Origin: Altererythrobacter sp. ZODW24
Lineage (GTDB): Bacteria > Pseudomonadota > Alphaproteobacteria > Sphingomonadales > Sphingomonadaceae
Direction of reading: 5' to 3'
DNA length: 64,000 nt
Assembly (NCBI RefSeq): GCF_003344885.1
Contig: NZ_CP031155.1
Span: 1,764,001 to 1,828,000 of the forward strand
Below, in pieces: positions 61,542 through 64,000 of this stretch (its first letter is position 1; the number at the start of each line of letters is the position of its first letter). The notes under the pieces are model-generated. The model had not been told where the DNA came from and searched no databases. It was given only the letters and a program-made list of their open reading frames with translations. The position numbers were made by a program, and so were the translations under genes.

Positions 61542-63014
61542 TTACCGCATCCCCTCAAGCTTTTTCTGCCGCCTGCGTTGAACGCTGCTGCCTATGCCAA
61601 TGGCCTCGCGGTACTTCGCAACGGTACGCCGTGCGAGGTCGAAGCCTTTGTCCTTCAGCAGCTCCACCAGCTTATCGTCCGACAGAATCTTCTTAGGATC
61701 CTCGCCGTCGACCAGATTGCGGATTTCAGCCTTTACGGTTTCAGCGGAGACATCGCCGCCGCCATCACTTGAGCCGACCCCGCTGGTGAAGAAGTACTTC
61801 AGTTCATACGTCCCGCGGTCGCAGTGGAGGTATTTGTTCGAGGTCACTCGGCTGACCGTGCTTTCGTGCATCTCAATCTCGTCAGCCACGACTTTTAGCG
61901 TGAGCGGTTTTAGCGCGGAGACGCCCTGCCGGAAGAAACCGTCTTGCCGCTTCACGATTTCGGCAGCGACTTTCAGGATCGTCTTCTGCCGCTGGTCGAG
62001 CGCTTTTAGCAACCAATTGGCGTCGGTCAGCTTCTCGCCGAGCCACGCTTTGCTTTCCTTATCCTGACACCCCTCGCGGAGTTCCACGTAATAAGAGCGG
62101 TTCACGACCAGACGCGGCAAAGTGGCTTGATTGAGCGATATGTCCCAACCATCATCGTCAGCCTGTTTGATCAGAACGTCCGGCACCACGCTCTCACCGC
62201 CGCCGCTGGAAAAGCGCAAGCCGGGCTTGGGGTCATAGCCTCGCAGCTCGTTCAGCATATCGGCGAAGTCTTCATCATCGACATCGCACATTCTGCGCAG
62301 CTGGGCGAAGGAGCCCTTTGCCACCAGATCGAGGTTCTCGATCAAACGCGCCATGCAGGGATCGTGACGGTCGGCCTCGCGGGCTTGCAGGGCTAAGCAC
62401 TCGCTGAGTGTTCGCGCGCCGACGCCTGTCGGGTCGCATGATTGGATCACCACCAGCGCGCTTTCGACCTGAGCCAGTTCGACATTCAACTCTCGGGTGA
62501 TTTCGCGCAGATCGGTGGCGACATATCCGGCCTCGTCCAACTGGCCGATCAGATGGCGCGCGATGAACATTTCTTTCGGCGTGGTCGCGACAGTGCCGAC
62601 CTGCTCCTCAAGATGTTGCGCCAAAGTAATGTCGCCTTCGCCGCGTTCGTCGATCGACATGACATCGATTGAACCGCCCGAAGATGCCGCGCTGCCCCAC
62701 TCCGCGTCGCCGGGGTTCTTGTCGCCATGCAATGCCTCTGGCGACACGTCGAGCGGTCGGTCGCCTTCGCCCAGCCCGTTTTCAAGCAGGCTGTCGGTAG
62801 AGCTTTCTTCTGCAGTGGAGGGCATCTCGCCCTCTTCGGCCGCGCGGTCGCGGGTCTCGCCCGCTTCGAGCAGCGGATTGGATTCCAGCGCGTCGCCGAT
62901 GAATGCTTCAATCTCGAGGTTCGACAATGCCAGCAGCTTGATCGCTTGCTGCAATTGCGGCGTCATCACCAGCGATTGGGATTGCCTGAGGTCGAGACGG
63001 GGACCGAGGGCCAT
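61542..63014 (-). CDS. rpoN: RNA polymerase sigma-54 factor
   Basis: The 490-residue protein starts with the glutamine-rich activator-interacting region (LRQSQSLVMTPQLQQAIKLL, then LSNLEIEAFIGDALESNPLL). An acidic middle follows, then the core- and DNA-binding parts, with the RpoN box ARRTVAKYREAIGIGSS (about residues 461-477). It directs transcription of sigma-54 dependent genes such as nitrogen, flagellar and stress genes. It follows lptB by 26 bases, the classic order. Confidence 0.96.
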   Translation of the reverse strand: MALGPRLDLRQSQSLVMTPQLQQAIKLLALSNLEIEAFIGDALESNPLLEAGETRDRAAEEGEMPSTAEESSTDSLLENGLGEGDRPLDVSPEALHGDKNPGDAEWGSAASSGGSIDVMSIDERGEGDITLAQHLEEQVGTVATTPKEMFIARHLIGQLDEAGYVATDLREITRELNVELAQVESALVVIQSCDPTGVGARTLSECLALQAREADRHDPCMARLIENLDLVAKGSFAQLRRMCDVDDEDFADMLNELRGYDPKPGLRFSSGGGESVVPDVLIKQADDDGWDISLNQATLPRLVVNRSYYVELREGCQDKESKAWLGEKLTDANWLLKALDQRQKTILKVAAEIVKRQDGFFRQGVSALKPLTLKVVADEIEMHESTVSRVTSNKYLHCDRGTYELKYFFTSGVGSSDGGGDVSAETVKAEIRNLVDGEDPKKILSDDKLVELLKDKGFDLARRTVAKYREAIGIGSSVQRRRQKKLEGMR

Positions 63015-63040
63015 ATATTATGTTCCGGCACGCCTTCGCA

Positions 63041-63838
63041 TTACAAGGTAAACCCTTCGCCCAGATACAGGCGGCGGACGTTCTCGTCGGCGACCAATGC
63101 TTGCGGGGTACCGGCGAACAGCACCTGCCCGCCATATATAATGCAAGCGCGGTCGACGATTTCCAGCGTCTCGCGGACATTGTGATCAGTGATGAGCACG
63201 CCAATGCCGCGTGTCTTCAGGTCTTTCACCAGATCGCGAATATCGCTGATCGACAGCGGATCGATCCCGGCAAAGGGCTCGTCGAGCAACATGATCGAAG
63301 GCTTCGCCGCGAGTGCGCGCGCAATTTCGCAGCGACGACGTTCACCGCCTGATAGCGCCATGGCAGGGCTGGAACGAAGGCGGTTAAGGCCGAATTCGTC
63401 GAGTAGACGCTCCAGCTCGCTCGCCCGCGTGTCCTTGTCCGGCTCAACCATTTCCAGAACGCAGTTGATATTCTGTTCGACCGTCATGCCGCGAAAAATA
63501 CTGGTTTCCTGCGGCAGATATCCGAGACCCAGAATCGCGCGGCGATACATCGGCAGCTTGGTCACGTCCTCGCCGTCCATCAGGATGCGGCCTTCATCCG
63601 GGCGAACGAGGCCCATGATGGAATAGAAGCATGTCGTCTTGCCGGCACCGTTTGGGCCCAGCAGACCAAGCACTTCACCCTTGCCGACGGTCAAAGAGAT
63701 ATCCGTCAGGACCGCGCGCTTGTCATAACTCTTGGCGATAGACACGACTTCCAGACCGCCTTGGGGGATAGGCGGCGCGGCGCCTTCTTCCATCAGCTCG
63801 GAATCTTGCAGCGTCTGTGTCTCGTCTAATGCACTCAT
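63041..63838 (-). CDS. lptB: LPS export ABC transporter ATP-binding protein LptB
   Basis: The ATG at 63838 gives 265 residues. Walker A LLGPNGAGKTTCFYSIMGLV, the signature LSGGERRRCEIARALA and Walker B IMLLDEPFAGIDPLSISDI are typical of LptB, as is VLITDHNVRETLEIVDRACI. It powers LPS extraction from the inner membrane with LptFG and LptC. It stands directly before rpoN, yet lptC and lptA lie about 43 kb away. The frame is open upstream to 63907, but the extra part is not LptB-like. Confidence 0.94.
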   Translation of the reverse strand: MSALDETQTLQDSELMEEGAAPPIPQGGLEVVSIAKSYDKRAVLTDISLTVGKGEVLGLLGPNGAGKTTCFYSIMGLVRPDEGRILMDGEDVTKLPMYRRAILGLGYLPQETSIFRGMTVEQNINCVLEMVEPDKDTRASELERLLDEFGLNRLRSSPAMALSGGERRRCEIARALAAKPSIMLLDEPFAGIDPLSISDIRDLVKDLKTRGIGVLITDHNVRETLEIVDRACIIYGGQVLFAGTPQALVADENVRRLYLGEGFTL

Positions 63839-64000
63839 ACGCCTGTCTAACCCGCATATCCTCCTTGCGAAACCCGCAATTGCCCTAAACTGGCAAGCTT
63901 TGTGCATGGCAGGTGAGAATTCGTGTGAAATTGGCCACTTGGTTAGCGCCCTTGATCAGAGGCCGTCCTTCTGGTCTACTCCGAATCGGAGAGTGAAGGA
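63839..64000. other. Right edge: short unassigned stretch upstream of lptB
   Basis: The last 162 bases contain the lptB upstream region. On the minus strand a frame ending SFTLRFGVDQKDGL at about 63956 could be the C-terminus of a gene beyond the edge. A plus-strand ATG at 63906 opens a frame of 31 codons to the edge. Neither can be supported as a gene. Confidence 0.3.

Noticed and set aside
63906-64000. Plus-strand frame starting at an ATG and running off the right edge
   Set aside because: Only 31 codons are visible, with no motif and no clear ribosome site.
1-64000. CRISPR arrays, tRNA or rRNA genes, insertion sequences, integrons
   Set aside because: I looked for regular repeats, tRNA T-loop-like GTTCGAATC patterns and transposase motifs in gaps and genes and found none; short gaps leave little room.

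Overview
The window is a gene-dense stretch (no stretch above about 285 bases lacks a gene) of what looks like an alphaproteobacterial chromosome, most likely order Sphingomonadales and perhaps family Erythrobacteraceae. I infer this from a CtrA cell-cycle regulator ending in Ala-Ala, an exosortase-A-associated glycosyltransferase and O-glycosylation ligase, split lptCA and lptB-rpoN loci, an intracellular PHA depolymerase, and general codon use. No database search was possible, so the placement is an inference. I saw no tRNA, rRNA, CRISPR array, insertion sequence or integrase.

Region 1 (1-17.5 kb) is an extracellular polysaccharide locus. It holds at least four GT4-type glycosyltransferases, a Wzy-like polymerase, a Wzx-like flippase, a PAPS-type sulfotransferase, an FkbM methyltransferase, an aldo/keto reductase, a GMC-like oxidoreductase and the GDP-L-fucose pair gmd-fcl. 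The seven genes gmd to fkbM are read leftwards with 1-4 base overlaps and look like one translationally coupled operon. The set suggests a fucose-containing, sulfated and methylated polymer. In the middle (4.4-8.2 kb) lie three leftward genes that look like phage tail parts: a beta-helix tailspike-like protein, an SGNH esterase and a small beta-rich protein.

Region 2 (17.5-23.8 kb) carries a nucleotidyltransferase-like gene, lptA, lptC, rnd, ung, a DksA/TraR-type zinc-finger gene overlapping a Stealth phosphotransferase gene, and a YeeE/YedE sulfur-compound permease. Region 3 (23.8-32.4 kb) is gltB-gltD (ammonia assimilation) with a coupled secreted protein downstream, plus a large acidic, membrane-anchored, disordered protein.

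Region 4 (32.4-35.4 kb) is a divergent pair tied to exosortase-A systems (glycosyltransferase and O-glycosylation ligase) with a possible micro-ORF between. Region 5 (35.4-46.7 kb) has PHA- and acyl-CoA-linked genes (MaoC hydratase, thiolase, PhaZ), an ABC exporter, an M13 peptidase, UppP, small membrane and lipoproteins, phenylalanine hydroxylase and PPK2. Region 6 (46.7-51.2 kb) is a four-gene leftward acyl-CoA operon (acyl-CoA dehydrogenase, CaiB-type CoA transferase, thiolase, FAS1-like hydratase).

Region 7 (51.3-64 kb) has two small lipoproteins, recQ, a YdcH-type protein, an SPFH - ribbon-helix-helix - CPBP protease module with repeat-rich upstream DNA, a beta-helix envelope protein, psd, a GNAT gene, ribA, xth, ctrA, rpoN and lptB. 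The best candidates for an undescribed system are the SPFH/RHH/CPBP module and the phage-tail-like trio inside the polysaccharide locus.
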